From NCBI GenBank assembly GCA_963664285.2, contig CAXXNX010000047.1, positions 124,001 through 188,000 on the forward strand: a stretch of DNA of 64,000 nt, read 5' to 3'. Of this stretch, positions 19,590-30,160 are shown in pieces. The notes beneath the pieces are model-generated. The model did no database searches. It saw only the letters and a list, made by a program, of their open reading frames with translations, and was not told the DNA's origin. Both the position numbers and the translations under genes were made by a program. The DNA is from JAJCYL01 sp963664285 (GTDB lineage: Bacteria > Bacteroidota > Bacteroidia > Cytophagales > Cyclobacteriaceae). Numbering within the stretch: position 1 is the first letter of the stretch; each line of letters starts with the position of its first letter.

Positions 19590-20246
19590 ATGGATTTCAA
19601 ACTTAATGAACTTATCATTCCAATATTTATTGTGACTTTCGCCTTACAAATTTCAGGTTGTACCCCAAAAGCATCTCAGAATTTTAAAGCATTGTTTGAT
19701 GGCCAATCTTTTAATGGTTGGGAAGGCAATATGGACATGTTTCGTATTGAAGACGGTGCCGTTGTTGCCGGAACAATGGAGGAAAGAATTCCCAGGAATG
19801 AGTTTTTATGCACTGAGAGCCGATATGAAAACTTCGAACTCAGATTAAAGGCCAAAATGCAGGGTGATGGTGACAACGCGGGCATTCAGTTTCGAAGCAA
19901 AAGGATTCCGGACCACCATGAAGTCTCGGGTTATCAATGTGACATGGGTTCGGATCCCAGCGGAAAAATTTGGGGGTATCTCTATGATGAATCACGAAGA
20001 AGACGTTTTTTGGCTACTCCTGACAATGCCGAAATGATGAAAGTATACAAACCAGAAGATTGGAATAAGTTCGTCATTCGAGCGGAGGGATCCCGGATAC
20101 AAATCTGGCTTAATGGTTTTCAGACCATTGATTTTACGGAAGACGATCCAAGTGTATTTAAAACAGGAGTGATTTGTTTACAGATTCATGGTGGCGCACC
20201 GGCTGAGGCCTGGTATAAGGATGTCGAATTAACGAGCTTTGAGTGA
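19590..20246 (+). CDS. DUF1080 lipoprotein (3-keto-disaccharide hydrolase-like)
   Basis: This is a lipoprotein of 218 residues with a lipobox ISGC at C24. A single jelly-roll domain follows, running from FKALFDGQSFNGWEGN to KDVELTSFE. Members of DUF1080 have been shown to cleave glycosides after oxidation at C3, so a role on 3-keto sugars is likely but inferred. The start at 19590 (MDFKLNELIIP) gives a proper signal peptide; a TTG at 19548 would add 14 residues. The next gene, a heme propeller protein, follows after 50 bp, probably in one operon. Confidence 0.85.
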   Translation: MDFKLNELIIPIFIVTFALQISGCTPKASQNFKALFDGQSFNGWEGNMDMFRIEDGAVVAGTMEERIPRNEFLCTESRYENFELRLKAKMQGDGDNAGIQFRSKRIPDHHEVSGYQCDMGSDPSGKIWGYLYDESRRRRFLATPDNAEMMKVYKPEDWNKFVIRAEGSRIQIWLNGFQTIDFTEDDPSVFKTGVICLQIHGGAPAEAWYKDVELTSFE

Positions 20247-20296
20247 GGATTATTCTTATAATACCATAGTCTAAAAAATTTTAAAATTACTCAGTC

Positions 20297-23200
20297 ATGA
20301 AAAGAATTCCCTTTTTATTTTCTCTGACAATAACATTTATCATGGTCGCCTTAGGATGTCAACAAGAAAATGAACCCAAGGCATTAACAGAAACAGAACT
20401 ACGATTACCTGAAAATGCATTGAGAGGAGTACAAGTGGCAGAGGGGTTAGAAGTCCAGATTTTTGCACACGAACCAATGGTCCGGAATCCTACCAATATG
20501 GACATCGATGATCGGGGACGTGTCTGGGTGACCGAAGGAAGAAATTATCGTCCATGGAGAAACGATGACAATGAGTATGATCAGGAGGGTGACCAAATAA
20601 TTATATTGGAGGACACAGATGGAGACGGTGTTGCAGACAATCGAAAGGTTTTCTACCAAGGGGTAGATGTAGATGTCGCATTAGGCATCTGTGTCTTGGA
20701 TAATAAGGTCATTGTTTCCTCCAGCCCTAATATTCTGGTATTTACTGATACTGATGGAGATGACATAGCAGACACAAAAGAAAAGTTTTTTACCGGGATT
20801 GGAGGTCATCAAAGTGATCATGCTGTACATGCTTTTGTGTTTGGTCCTGATGGTAAACTTTACTTTAATTTTGGTAATGAGGGGGAACAAATAGCTGACA
20901 AAAATGGAGACCCCATCATAGATATTTTTGGAAATGAAGTTAATGATAACGGCAACCCCTATCGACAGGGCATGGCCTTTAGATGCAATCCTGATGGTAG
21001 TGAATTTGAAGTGTTAGCCTATAATTTCCGCAACAATTACGAATTAGCAGTCGATTCCTATGGAACTGTATGGCAGTCAGATAACGACGATGATGGCAAT
21101 AAAGCCAGTCGAATAAATTATTTGATGGAGTTTGGGAATTTTGGATTCAAAGACGAATTGACCGGTGAGCATTGGAATGTGCCACGTCAAGGAATGCATA
21201 CCGAAATTCCTAAGCGTCATTGGCATCAGAATGATCCGGGAGTAGTACCCAATTTGCTGGTAACCGGTTCAGGTTCTCCAGCAGGGATAACCATTTATGA
21301 AGGTGGACTGCTACCAAAACTTTATCAGGGTCAGATCATACATGTGGATGCCGGCCCGGGCTTGACCAGAGCATATCCTGCAACTAAGGAAGGAGCCGGT
21401 TATAAGGCTGAAATGGTAAATGTTATGGCCAGAACTTTGGACAATTGGCACCGTCCTTCTGATTTGACGGTTGCCCCGGACGGATCACTTTTCGTTTCGG
21501 ACTGGTATGATCCCGGAGTTGGTGGGAATCTGGCAGGAGATCCGTTAGGAGGGAGGATATTTCGGATCGCACCAAAGGTTGGGAAATATCATGTAGATCT
21601 ACCCGACTATTCCACACCTGACTCTGCTGTTGAGGCCCTCAAAAGTTCTAATATGGCTACCAGGTATAAAGCCTGGACAAACCTAAAAAACTGGGAAGAT
21701 CAGTCTGAAGAAGCATTACTGATGCTTTGGAATAGTGACAATTCAATTTATCGAGCACGTGCACTTTGGCTATTGACGCAGATTGAAGGTAAAGCTGAGG
21801 AATATCTGAATACTGGGTTGAATGATACAGATCCTGATATGCGAATAGTGTCAATCAGGTCGGCGAGACAAGCTGACCCGGATAACCTAAAAACTTATTT
21901 GGAGAAAGTACTCAACGACAAAGCACCTGAGGTCCGTCGTGAAATCGCAATAGCCTTAAGAAATATTGATGATCCCGAATTGGTGGCGGAGTTATGGACT
22001 GATTTGGCTCTACAGCATGATGGCAATGACAGATGGTACCTTGAAGCATTAGGAATTGGTGCTACTGGTAATTGGGAAAAGTGTTTGGACTTATGGTTAG
22101 AGAAAATTGGAGAAGATTGGACTAAAAAACCAGGAAGAGACATTATTTGGAGGTCTAGGGCGAAAAAGAGCCTTGAATATCAATTGGCTTTGATCAAGGA
22201 TAAGAATCAACCGCTTGCCGAGGTTTCACGGTTATTGCGTGGAACTGACTTTCAGCAACATCCCCAGAAATCTCGATTGATTGCGGATCTATTTGAAGGC
22301 GAACGTCCGAACCAAAAAGAGTTCAACACTATGGTGGTCAACCAGCTGGATCCGGAATTCATCGCAAAATCAAGTAAAGCACAGAAGGTAGTTCAGGAGA
22401 TTTTGCCAGAATTATATGGCAGCTCGACTTACATAGATTTGGTGGGTAAGCTTGAGCTAAAAGCCGAGGGTGATAACATCTTTAAACTGGTACTGGACAA
22501 TCCTAACCATGAAATAGGAGTGAGAGCAGCTTATCTGACATTTAAGTGGTCTGGAGTAAGTCCATTTAGTTCGGTAATAGAGGATGAGGAAGAGGAGACT
22601 AAAAGGTCTATTATTCAAAATTTAGGACATGTTTATAATGACAAGGGAAAGGAGTTATTACAAAAAGTGGTAAAGGATGAAGACCAATCAATCTCACTTA
22701 GGCGATTAGCAGCCGAAAGCCTGAGTATGGGTTGGGGTTGGGAAAATAGAATGACTAATATTTTGGAGAATGAAGAGCTTGATGTGGAATTAAGAACAGT
22801 TGCAGCCACCAAACTGTTGGGAGCAAATCGCCCAATAGATCGTGAGCTTGGCATGAATTTTCTTAATCAAAATCAGTCATCCGGGGAATGGCCAGCTATC
22901 AATGTGCTGGCAGCAAATTCGGGAGATATTCAAAGCGGCGTATCGGTATTTGAGCAATTCTGCAGCAACTGTCATCAAATTGGGGGCCAAGGTGTTGCTT
23001 TTGGACCCGATTTAAGTGAGATAGGAAACAAACTGGGTAAAGAAGCACTGCTGATGTCAATAATAAACCCGGATGCTGGAATAAGTTTTGGTTTTGAGGG
23101 AGAGGTAATTGAAACATCAGATGGAAAAGCCTTCAGCGGGTATGTTATAAATGAAACTTCTGACAATATTGATTTGCGATTGATTGGCGGTATTAACCAG

Positions 23201-23395
23201 TCAATTTCCAATGGTGATGTTAAATCAAGAAAACTGTTAGAGAATTCATTGATGACCCCCAACCTTCACACCGTGATTGGTAAGGAGAAGTTAACCGATC
23301 TGGTGGAATATCTGGTATCGTTGAAGAACTATCAGACAATGATGGAAAATCCATTCCAGGGTAAAATCGAATACAAAAGGGGAGAATTGGAGTAG
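20297..23395 (+). CDS. PVC-type heme-binding propeller lipoprotein with HEAT repeats and C-terminal cytochrome c
   Basis: This 1032-residue lipoprotein (lipobox LGC, C21) has three parts. A sugar-dehydrogenase-like beta-propeller spans about residues 40-430, with calcium-like DTDGDG and DTDGDD loops. An alpha-helical HEAT-like repeat region spans about 440-870. A C-terminal PVC-type cytochrome c carries the heme motif C889-S-N-C892-H893, with the axial Met not assigned. Such proteins are thought to oxidise sugars or related carbon outside the cytoplasm and pass electrons to the chain; the substrate is unknown. It lies between DUF1080 and a TolB-like lipoprotein, all on the same strand. The frame is intact. 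Confidence 0.88.
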   Translation: MKRIPFLFSLTITFIMVALGCQQENEPKALTETELRLPENALRGVQVAEGLEVQIFAHEPMVRNPTNMDIDDRGRVWVTEGRNYRPWRNDDNEYDQEGDQIIILEDTDGDGVADNRKVFYQGVDVDVALGICVLDNKVIVSSSPNILVFTDTDGDDIADTKEKFFTGIGGHQSDHAVHAFVFGPDGKLYFNFGNEGEQIADKNGDPIIDIFGNEVNDNGNPYRQGMAFRCNPDGSEFEVLAYNFRNNYELAVDSYGTVWQSDNDDDGNKASRINYLMEFGNFGFKDELTGEHWNVPRQGMHTEIPKRHWHQNDPGVVPNLLVTGSGSPAGITIYEGGLLPKLYQGQIIHVDAGPGLTRAYPATKEGAGYKAEMVNVMARTLDNWHRPSDLTVAPDGSLFVSDWYDPGVGGNLAGDPLGGRIFRIAPKVGKYHVDLPDYSTPDSAVEALKSSNMATRYKAWTNLKNWEDQSEEALLMLWNSDNSIYRARALWLLTQIEGKAEEYLNTGLNDTDPDMRIVSIRSARQADPDNLKTYLEKVLNDKAPEVRREIAIALRNIDDPELVAELWTDLALQHDGNDRWYLEALGIGATGNWEKCLDLWLEKIGEDWTKKPGRDIIWRSRAKKSLEYQLALIKDKNQPLAEVSRLLRGTDFQQHPQKSRLIADLFEGERPNQKEFNTMVVNQLDPEFIAKSSKAQKVVQEILPELYGSSTYIDLVGKLELKAEGDNIFKLVLDNPNHEIGVRAAYLTFKWSGVSPFSSVIEDEEEETKRSIIQNLGHVYNDKGKELLQKVVKDEDQSISLRRLAAESLSMGWGWENRMTNILENEELDVELRTVAATKLLGANRPIDRELGMNFLNQNQSSGEWPAINVLAANSGDIQSGVSVFEQFCSNCHQIGGQGVAFGPDLSEIGNKLGKEALLMSIINPDAGISFGFEGEVIETSDGKAFSGYVINETSDNIDLRLIGGINQSISNGDVKSRKLLENSLMTPNLHTVIGKEKLTDLVEYLVSLKNYQTMMENPFQGKIEYKRGELE

Positions 23396-23498
23396 CTGGC
23401 TTCAAAAATGAAAGAACAAAGCTAAAGATCTACTCATTATGGTTATTGATTTGAGATATGTAATCTCATCGCCCAGTAAGAAGCTTGTAGACTGTCAG

Positions 23499-24545
23499 AT
23501 GTCCCGGAACATTTATTTCTTTTTGTTGAGTGTTTTGCTTATGTTAAATAGTTGCGAGATACAAAAAGAAAAAGCAAGGTCACCCGTGGAAGACTTGCCA
23601 CCATGGATTGAAAAAATAACTCATTTCGGACCGCGAACGGATTTCTCCCACGATGGAAAACGGATACTTTTTTTAGAAAAGACTTTTGGGGATGTCTATG
23701 AGGTTGAAATTAAAACAAAAGAAATCCGCCCCATCACTCTTCATTATCTGTATGAAGGGTACACGAGGGCCTTGTATTTGAGCAATGGAGATATTTTACT
23801 ATCAGGAGCGAGAAAATACGATGCAGAGGACCCCTGGCCCAGTCGTGAAATAACCGCCGAATTATGGGTTCTGAAAAAGGACCTGACTAGGCCACCGATT
23901 CCTCTAGGGGAATATTGTTTTGAAGGTCCCGCTCTCTCTCGAAAGAATATGAGAATAGCCTGGACGGTTCATCATGGAAACTATCCTGAGAAGATCCCGG
24001 AAAAAGTCTGGGAAATATGGACGGGAGAAATAAGCTCTGATACTGATACACCCAAGCTGGTGAGTAAACGAAAGATTCTTGACAATCAGGAGTTCTCCTT
24101 CTTTTGTGAATTAGAAACACAGAACTTTATACCACCCAGTGAAAAGCAATTGACTTTCAGTATTTATGTCGACTTTTTTGCTGAAGTCATGAGCCTTGAT
24201 ATGAACACTGGAGAAATTGTTAATCATACCAACTCTCCCAGTGGTTATGATGAACCTGAAGGCATCTTTCCTGGTGGTAATTTCACACTGGTTGAAAGCG
24301 ACAAGCATAACCTTAAGGGACCACAGTATATAGATGTGTATAAGTTGCAACTCGATGGCTCCGGAAATATGGAGCGTTTGACCTATTTTGCTGATTATCC
24401 CGGCTATCAGGCTACCAATCCGGTAGTTAGCAATGATGGGGGGTATGTGGCATTTCAAGTGGCCCGGAAAGGAGACGCGGCAGGAATTGGTCATGGTCTT
24501 TTACTATTCGATCTGAATCTTTTTGATAAAATGAGCAAGAATTGA
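23499..24545 (+). CDS. TolB/WD40-like beta-propeller lipoprotein
   Basis: A lipoprotein of 348 residues with lipobox LNSC (C19). Repeats of the type FSHDGKRILFL, LSRKNMRIAWTV and VSNDGGYVAFQ, spaced about 50-70 residues apart, are the PD40/TolB propeller signature. The ATG at 23499 was chosen because it starts the signal peptide directly; the in-frame ATG at 23439 would add 20 unlikely residues. A binding or scaffold role in glycan handling is inferred only from its neighbours. Confidence 0.72.
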   Translation: MSRNIYFFLLSVLLMLNSCEIQKEKARSPVEDLPPWIEKITHFGPRTDFSHDGKRILFLEKTFGDVYEVEIKTKEIRPITLHYLYEGYTRALYLSNGDILLSGARKYDAEDPWPSREITAELWVLKKDLTRPPIPLGEYCFEGPALSRKNMRIAWTVHHGNYPEKIPEKVWEIWTGEISSDTDTPKLVSKRKILDNQEFSFFCELETQNFIPPSEKQLTFSIYVDFFAEVMSLDMNTGEIVNHTNSPSGYDEPEGIFPGGNFTLVESDKHNLKGPQYIDVYKLQLDGSGNMERLTYFADYPGYQATNPVVSNDGGYVAFQVARKGDAAGIGHGLLLFDLNLFDKMSKN

Positions 24546-24662
24546 TAGCTCCTTTAAACGATCAGCCTCTAATTCCATAATTGATCTTAAATGTAAACTA
24601 ATAGAGGTTTGTAATGTTTTGTTACTAAGTTTAACTTCCATTCTATTACTAATCTTTGAACT

Positions 24663-27416
24663 ATGAATTTCCGACAATACTTAACTGCGATAATTTACTT
24701 TGGATCTCTTTTTATTAATAATATTTCTGCCCAGGACATTCCATTGGCGGAGCATCCCCGGCCAGATTTGGAAAGGGCTGACTGGCAAAACCTAAATGGT
24801 CAATGGTCATTTGAGTTTGATAAAGATAATATGGGAGTTGAGGCAGAGTGGTCCAATGGGGATAAAGCCTTCGGTAAAAAAATAACCGTTCCCTTTCCCT
24901 GGGGTTCAGAATTATCAGGAGTTGACGATGATGCAGATATTGGCTGGTATCAGCGGGAAATATCTGTCAGTAATGATTGGAAGGATAAGAGGACGTTTCT
25001 CGTTATCGGAGCATCTGACTGGGAAACAACTGTTTGGCTGAATGGCATGAAGATAGGGAATCATCAGGGGGGGTACATTCCTTTTTCATTTGAGCTCACA
25101 GACGACATCAAGTATAACGAGGTACAGAAATTAGTGATTCGTGTAGATGACATAAGGAGAGATTTCACGCTATATGGCAAGCAGGGTTATGGTAACGCAA
25201 GAGGAATTTGGCAAACAATTTATTTGGAAGCACGAGGAATCAACTATTTGGATGTGTTACATTTTTCACCTGATATTGATAGTGCCCGTGTAGTGGCCAC
25301 GGCTTATTTGCCAGAGGACGCCTCTGAAGATTTGACATTGGACATTAGCATAGAAACAGAAAACGGACAAATAACTCAATCAGAAATTATTGCTAAAGGG
25401 AAATACAAAAAGTCTTTTAAAATAGCTATTCCGAATCCGCACTTATGGAATATTGATGACCCATACCTGTACAATGTTACTGCGACAATGGGAAATGATC
25501 AGTTACAGACATATTTCGGAATGCGTAAGATATCTGTAGAGAACCTGCCTGGTACTGACTACCCATACATTGCCATCAATAATGAGCCTATTTATGTGCA
25601 ATTGGCGCTTGATCAGTCTTATCACCCTGGAGGTTATTATACATTTCCAAGTGATCAATTTATGAAAGAAGAAATAGAGCGTTCAAAATCAATTGGTCTT
25701 AATGGGATTCGGACGCATATCAAAGTTGAGGTTCCACGCAAATTATACTGGGCAGACAAATTGGGTCTTCTTGTGATGGAAGACCTGCCTAACAGTTGGA
25801 GAGAACCGGATGATAAAATGCAGGCGGAATCAGAGTACACGCTGAGGAAAATGATCAAAAGAGACTATAATCACCCCTCAATTTTTTCATGGGTACTTTT
25901 TAATGAAACCTGGGGGTTAAGAACGGATGTCGGTGTTGGTGAGCGCAGAGGTGAATACTTGCCATCTACTCAAAATTGGGTTGCTGGCATGTACTACCTG
26001 GCGAAATCCTTAGATATGACCAGGTTAGTAGAGGATAACTCAATTTGCTGTGGAGCTGGCCATACCGAAACAGATATCAATTCATGGCACATCTATTTGC
26101 CTGGATATCGTTGGGAGGAATACCTGAAAGATCTCACCGACAAAACTTACGCCGGCAGTACCTACCATTTTGAAAAAGGCTTTACACAGGCAAAACAGCC
26201 TAACATTAATTCTGAATGTGGTAATGTTTGGGGATATGAGGGAAGTACCGGTGATGTTGACTGGAGTTGGGACTATCACAGGATGATCAACACTTTCCGG
26301 AAGTATCCCAAGGTTGGTGGTTGGCTCTATACAGAGCATCACGATGTGATCAATGAATGGAACGGTTATTGGCGATTTGACAGGACGGAAAAGGAAACCG
26401 GGATGGGGAAAATAATACCTGGAATGAGTCTGAACGATTTACATGCCGATGTTTTTCTCTCAACTGGCATGGACATTAGCAAATCAGCAAAAGGGGGAGA
26501 AGAGGTGGAAGTGCCTCTCTACTTATCAGTGATGACCGGCAAAGATCTAGGATCTGATTTGACCATTGACTACAATATTTCTACAACGAATTACATTGGA
26601 GAAACCGATAAAAATTTTTCAGGAAGCTTAAAGGTGCCGTATACTCCATGGATGCAAAAAGTGCTTGATCCTTTGAAAATAACCCTACCTGATGTGAACG
26701 GAGTCTCCCTTTTGGCTTTCGAAGTGAGCAATGGTCAACAGCAGGTACTTAGCAGAAACTTTATGTACTTCATTGTCTCTTCCAATAAGAAAATTGATAA
26801 TGTTGAAGTGATCTCTACACCTGCAGGCAATTTTTCCAATGCCCAGTGGAGCAAAAAACAATGGAATGTCTTAGAGGGGAAGAAAGTCAATGGGGCTGGC
26901 AAAGGGTCCTTTGAATATACATTGGAAATTCCGGCAGATTTTAAGGTGACGGGTATAAAGGAAGTTTACTTTTTGGCTGAAGTATCAGCCAAAGAACTTT
27001 TTGTAAAGGACCAGGAGGAGTATAAGAAGGACCAGGACTTCATGAAGGGTTCATTAGTTGCCAATTCTAGTAATCCCAATTCTTACCCAATGACAGATGA
27101 GACATACTTTCCTTCACGTATCAGCGTTTCGGTCAATGGGGCAGTTTCATTAAACACTACCTTGAAAGATGATCCCGCCGATCATCGTGGTGTGCTCTCC
27201 TGGCATAATCAGCTCCAGGACCGCAAATTAAGAGAAGCTGGATCATATGGATACTTGGTTAAAGTTCCTATCCGTAAACGTGTAATTCGGGATGCAATGG
27301 AGGGCGATAGAAAAATTAAAGTACAACTACGCACTGAAGGAGAAGGAGGAATTGCAATTTATGGCAAGGACTTTGGCCGGTATCGCCTGGACCCATGCCT
27401 GGTGATTAAAAGATGA
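24663..27416 (+). CDS. Glycoside hydrolase family 2 (beta-glucuronidase/galactosidase type), secreted
   Basis: An exported enzyme of 917 residues with an N-terminal signal (FINNISAQ). The GH2 order is sugar-binding jelly-roll (about 25-185), Ig-like domain (about 190-300), and TIM barrel (about 300-600). The acid/base is E415 (FNETWG) and the nucleophile probably E518 (NSECGNVWG). A C-terminal extension of about 300 residues is beta-rich and unassigned. It hydrolyses a terminal beta-sugar, but which one cannot be told. It is convergent with the broken lipoprotein gene at 27420. Confidence 0.9.
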   Translation: MNFRQYLTAIIYFGSLFINNISAQDIPLAEHPRPDLERADWQNLNGQWSFEFDKDNMGVEAEWSNGDKAFGKKITVPFPWGSELSGVDDDADIGWYQREISVSNDWKDKRTFLVIGASDWETTVWLNGMKIGNHQGGYIPFSFELTDDIKYNEVQKLVIRVDDIRRDFTLYGKQGYGNARGIWQTIYLEARGINYLDVLHFSPDIDSARVVATAYLPEDASEDLTLDISIETENGQITQSEIIAKGKYKKSFKIAIPNPHLWNIDDPYLYNVTATMGNDQLQTYFGMRKISVENLPGTDYPYIAINNEPIYVQLALDQSYHPGGYYTFPSDQFMKEEIERSKSIGLNGIRTHIKVEVPRKLYWADKLGLLVMEDLPNSWREPDDKMQAESEYTLRKMIKRDYNHPSIFSWVLFNETWGLRTDVGVGERRGEYLPSTQNWVAGMYYLAKSLDMTRLVEDNSICCGAGHTETDINSWHIYLPGYRWEEYLKDLTDKTYAGSTYHFEKGFTQAKQPNINSECGNVWGYEGSTGDVDWSWDYHRMINTFRKYPKVGGWLYTEHHDVINEWNGYWRFDRTEKETGMGKIIPGMSLNDLHADVFLSTGMDISKSAKGGEEVEVPLYLSVMTGKDLGSDLTIDYNISTTNYIGETDKNFSGSLKVPYTPWMQKVLDPLKITLPDVNGVSLLAFEVSNGQQQVLSRNFMYFIVSSNKKIDNVEVISTPAGNFSNAQWSKKQWNVLEGKKVNGAGKGSFEYTLEIPADFKVTGIKEVYFLAEVSAKELFVKDQEEYKKDQDFMKGSLVANSSNPNSYPMTDETYFPSRISVSVNGAVSLNTTLKDDPADHRGVLSWHNQLQDRKLREAGSYGYLVKVPIRKRVIRDAMEGDRKIKVQLRTEGEGGIAIYGKDFGRYRLDPCLVIKR

Positions 27417-27419
27417 ACT

Positions 27420-30008
27420 AAGAACCGGATGTGAATTTGAAATTTGCCAGTAGATCCAATACCGCCCGTATATAATGATCCATCCGGACCCCATATAATC
27501 CTGTTGATGCCAGCCTCAAGTCCCTGGGTAAATCTGAAAAGTGCTCCCTGATATTTGTTGTTGACTTTTTCAACAAATACCCTTTTTATCCCTCCATTAG
27601 TGACTTCTTCGTGTATCATTTGACCCTTATAGGGCCCATCGTTGATATACATCGGTGTACTGGGTGAATTGCCTATTTCGTCCTGTGGCAACCAAACGAC
27701 AGGCAGAAATTCTTCTAAGCCTTCCGTACCTTCAAAATCTACAGATCTGGAGCCGTACCAAGCGCCCGGTTGCACATGGACAATTTTGGAGGCAGGCAGC
27801 CAGTCTCCCTGGTTGTCAGCAACAAAAATTTCATTATCCACTCCTATCCCGATACCATTAGGTGTCCGTAAGCCATGTGCAATGAGCTCCAAACTTCCAT
27901 CGGTCTTAGATATCTTAACTACCTTCCCCCGGTCCGGAATCTGTGGTTGTGTACTTACTCCGCCCGGATTGATAGCAGTACCAAGTGTGCCATAGAAATA
28001 TCCATCTTTGTAAACCAGGCCAAAAGCAAACTCGTGAAAATTGGCCGAGACCTGCCAGGCATTGCATAACGTCTGGTATTCATCAATCATCTCATCTCCA
28101 TCGTTATCAATCAGTTTGGTTAATTCCTGTTTCTGAAGAATATAGATTTCATCATCAGCCACTTTCAAACCAAGAGGCTCAGCAAGCCCGGCGGCGATCC
28201 GTTTTTCCTTTATTAGAGAGGGATCGCCGGTTTGCACTCCTTCAAGTATGCACACTGAACCGGCAGCATCCCAAGTGGAAATTAACAATCTTCCGTCCGA
28301 CAAGAAATCCATACCACCAACACGGGGTGTAAATAATTCCGGTCTTGCCTGGCTGAGGTCGTAGCTTGGATGCACATCAATCAGTGCTGTAGCATCTCCA
28401 GGGACGCTTTTACTACCTTTTAATGCTGCTTGCCCCAAGAATGGAGCATCATCCTTGTAGAAAAACAAAAGCTGTATAAGGTATGATCTGGTATTCACCA
28501 CCGACTCTCCATTGGAGGGAGACACTTTTTCCTCCACCGGTCTGAAAATATTCTATTTTGATCTTGTGGTAACCGGCGGCAAGTGGAATTTCCTCTTCCT
28601 TTGCGGTCATTTCATGAGTGCCATCATGATCGATAACCAGGCTGTCGTTAATGATCAGCCTTGAGCCGTCGTCGCTCAACAATCTAAAATGATAGTTGGC
28701 TTCTTCCTCAATTTTTAAGAAGCCTTCAAAAGTAATAGCGAAGTTATCTTCCAATGGTTCTACGTCGTTGCCCGTAACATGAATGCGGGAAATGACTTCA
28801 ACATGAACCGGCTCAGACTCCTGCTCAGTATCCTCAAGCAATTTAGGTCAAAATCATAAAGGTAAATCTTGGCAATTACACCGGGTAGTAAGTCCGCCTC
28901 TTCTAAGTCAGTTTGAGCATAGACGTAATCCAGGTTTTCTGGAGAATTTTTCTTTTCAGCTTGTATGCGGGCTTCCTCTTCGGCATCAAGATCCATAATG
29001 TAATTCACCATTTCAACAATATCCTCCTCGGGTGTTTGTGGATGAGCGCTCATTACTTGAGGTCCCCAAACCCCGGAACCGCCATTTTTGATTTTGGCTG
29101 TTAGAAGGGCAATGTTTTGTTCGTTATTAGTATACTTTTTGGCAATATCAATATACGCAGGCCCTATTGTTTTCCGCTCAATGTTGTGGCAAGCTTTACA
29201 ATCACTTTGTGCTATTAATTTGTAGTCCAATGGTTTGTTTTCATCTTGGGATTTTTTATTCGGGTCAGGCAAGAGTGGTTGCTCAGTAAATTGTACTGAA
29301 AAGCGGGTATCTGTATTCGCGCACAAAACAAGTTTACCCTCAATCTCTCTTCCGGCAACACCCTCGTACTCCCTTGAAAACTCATTTGTGATTTGCAAAT
29401 CTCCGTTTGTCTCAATTTGATCTTTTGAGACCACCGAACTCACGAAGGTGTTTAAAATTATTTGACTACCAATCGGTACGCTTGAAGTTTTTGAATGTTC
29501 GCTCAAGGCCGATTACACCCCTCTTTACTTCAAGATATTCAACTTCTTTAGTGATTTTCACAGCATTGTCATTCCACTTCAACTCGTACATTAGTTCGAC
29601 CTTGTTATTTGCGAAACGGTGACCTTTGTACTGGAAATCTGGTTTGACCTCTCTATTATTTTCAATTATGCTCCATGGGGTTGATGTCTCTTGATCAATA
29701 ATATAAGCATCTCCAACCGCCAGTGGTTGTGGTCCGTGTACGGTGGTATAAACAGCGCCATCGAAATCTACTTCTCCCTGCCAGGCTTTGTATAGACGCC
29801 CATATTGGTTGCTGTAGCTGACATAAAGTTTTTCCGCGAGGGCCAGAGTAATCATTCTGGGTTTAGTATCCAGAACAGATCGAAATACCCACGGCGAAAT
29901 TGGACGGCTAGTATCCAGTGCCGGGTTTTCTGTAGGACGGTTGTCTTGCGAACAACTCAGAATGGAGAAAATGATAAATGATAAGAATGTTATAAATGTG
30001 GTTTTCAC
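27420..30008 (-). pseudogene. Lipoprotein with cytochrome c, PA14 and sugar-dehydrogenase-like propeller, three frame breaks
   Basis: Read from 30008 (GTG; lipobox LSC at C19), the pieces are an N-terminal domain of about 170 residues (AEKLYVSYSNQYGRLYKAW), a class I cytochrome c (SDCKACHN, then VWGPQVMSAHPQTPEEDI), a PA14 carbohydrate-binding domain (NYHFRLLSDDGSRL), and a soluble-sugar-dehydrogenase-like propeller (VGGMDFLSDGRLLIS, then HGLRTPNGIGIG). Frame breaks lie near 29485, 28850 and 28460. The 3' end stops abruptly after DGSLYTGGIGSTG and abuts the GH2 stop codon, so the tail is deleted. The intact ancestor would have exceeded 870 residues. Confidence 0.82.
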
Positions 30009-30056
30009 AGGCAATTCAAATTTTACAACGACACAAAAGAACGGCTCCTCAATTTA

Positions 30057-30160
30057 TCACAAAGTAAACTCCGGTAGTCGGACAATCTCTCCCCCTTTCA
30101 ATGCTGATTCATGAGCTAAAATGCCAACCCAGGTGATATTGACTGATTTATGGCCTCTCA
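30057..30160 (-). pseudogene. C-terminal remnant of a second Gfo/Idh/MocA oxidoreductase
   Basis: About 33 codons (VGILAHESALKGGEIVRL, then PEFTL and stop) nearly repeat the C-terminus of the complete oxidoreductase at 31675-32778 (VGILAHESAMKGGEIIQL). It is fused out of frame to the end of the GH32 gene. A deletion seems to have removed the rest of this paralogue. Confidence 0.8.
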
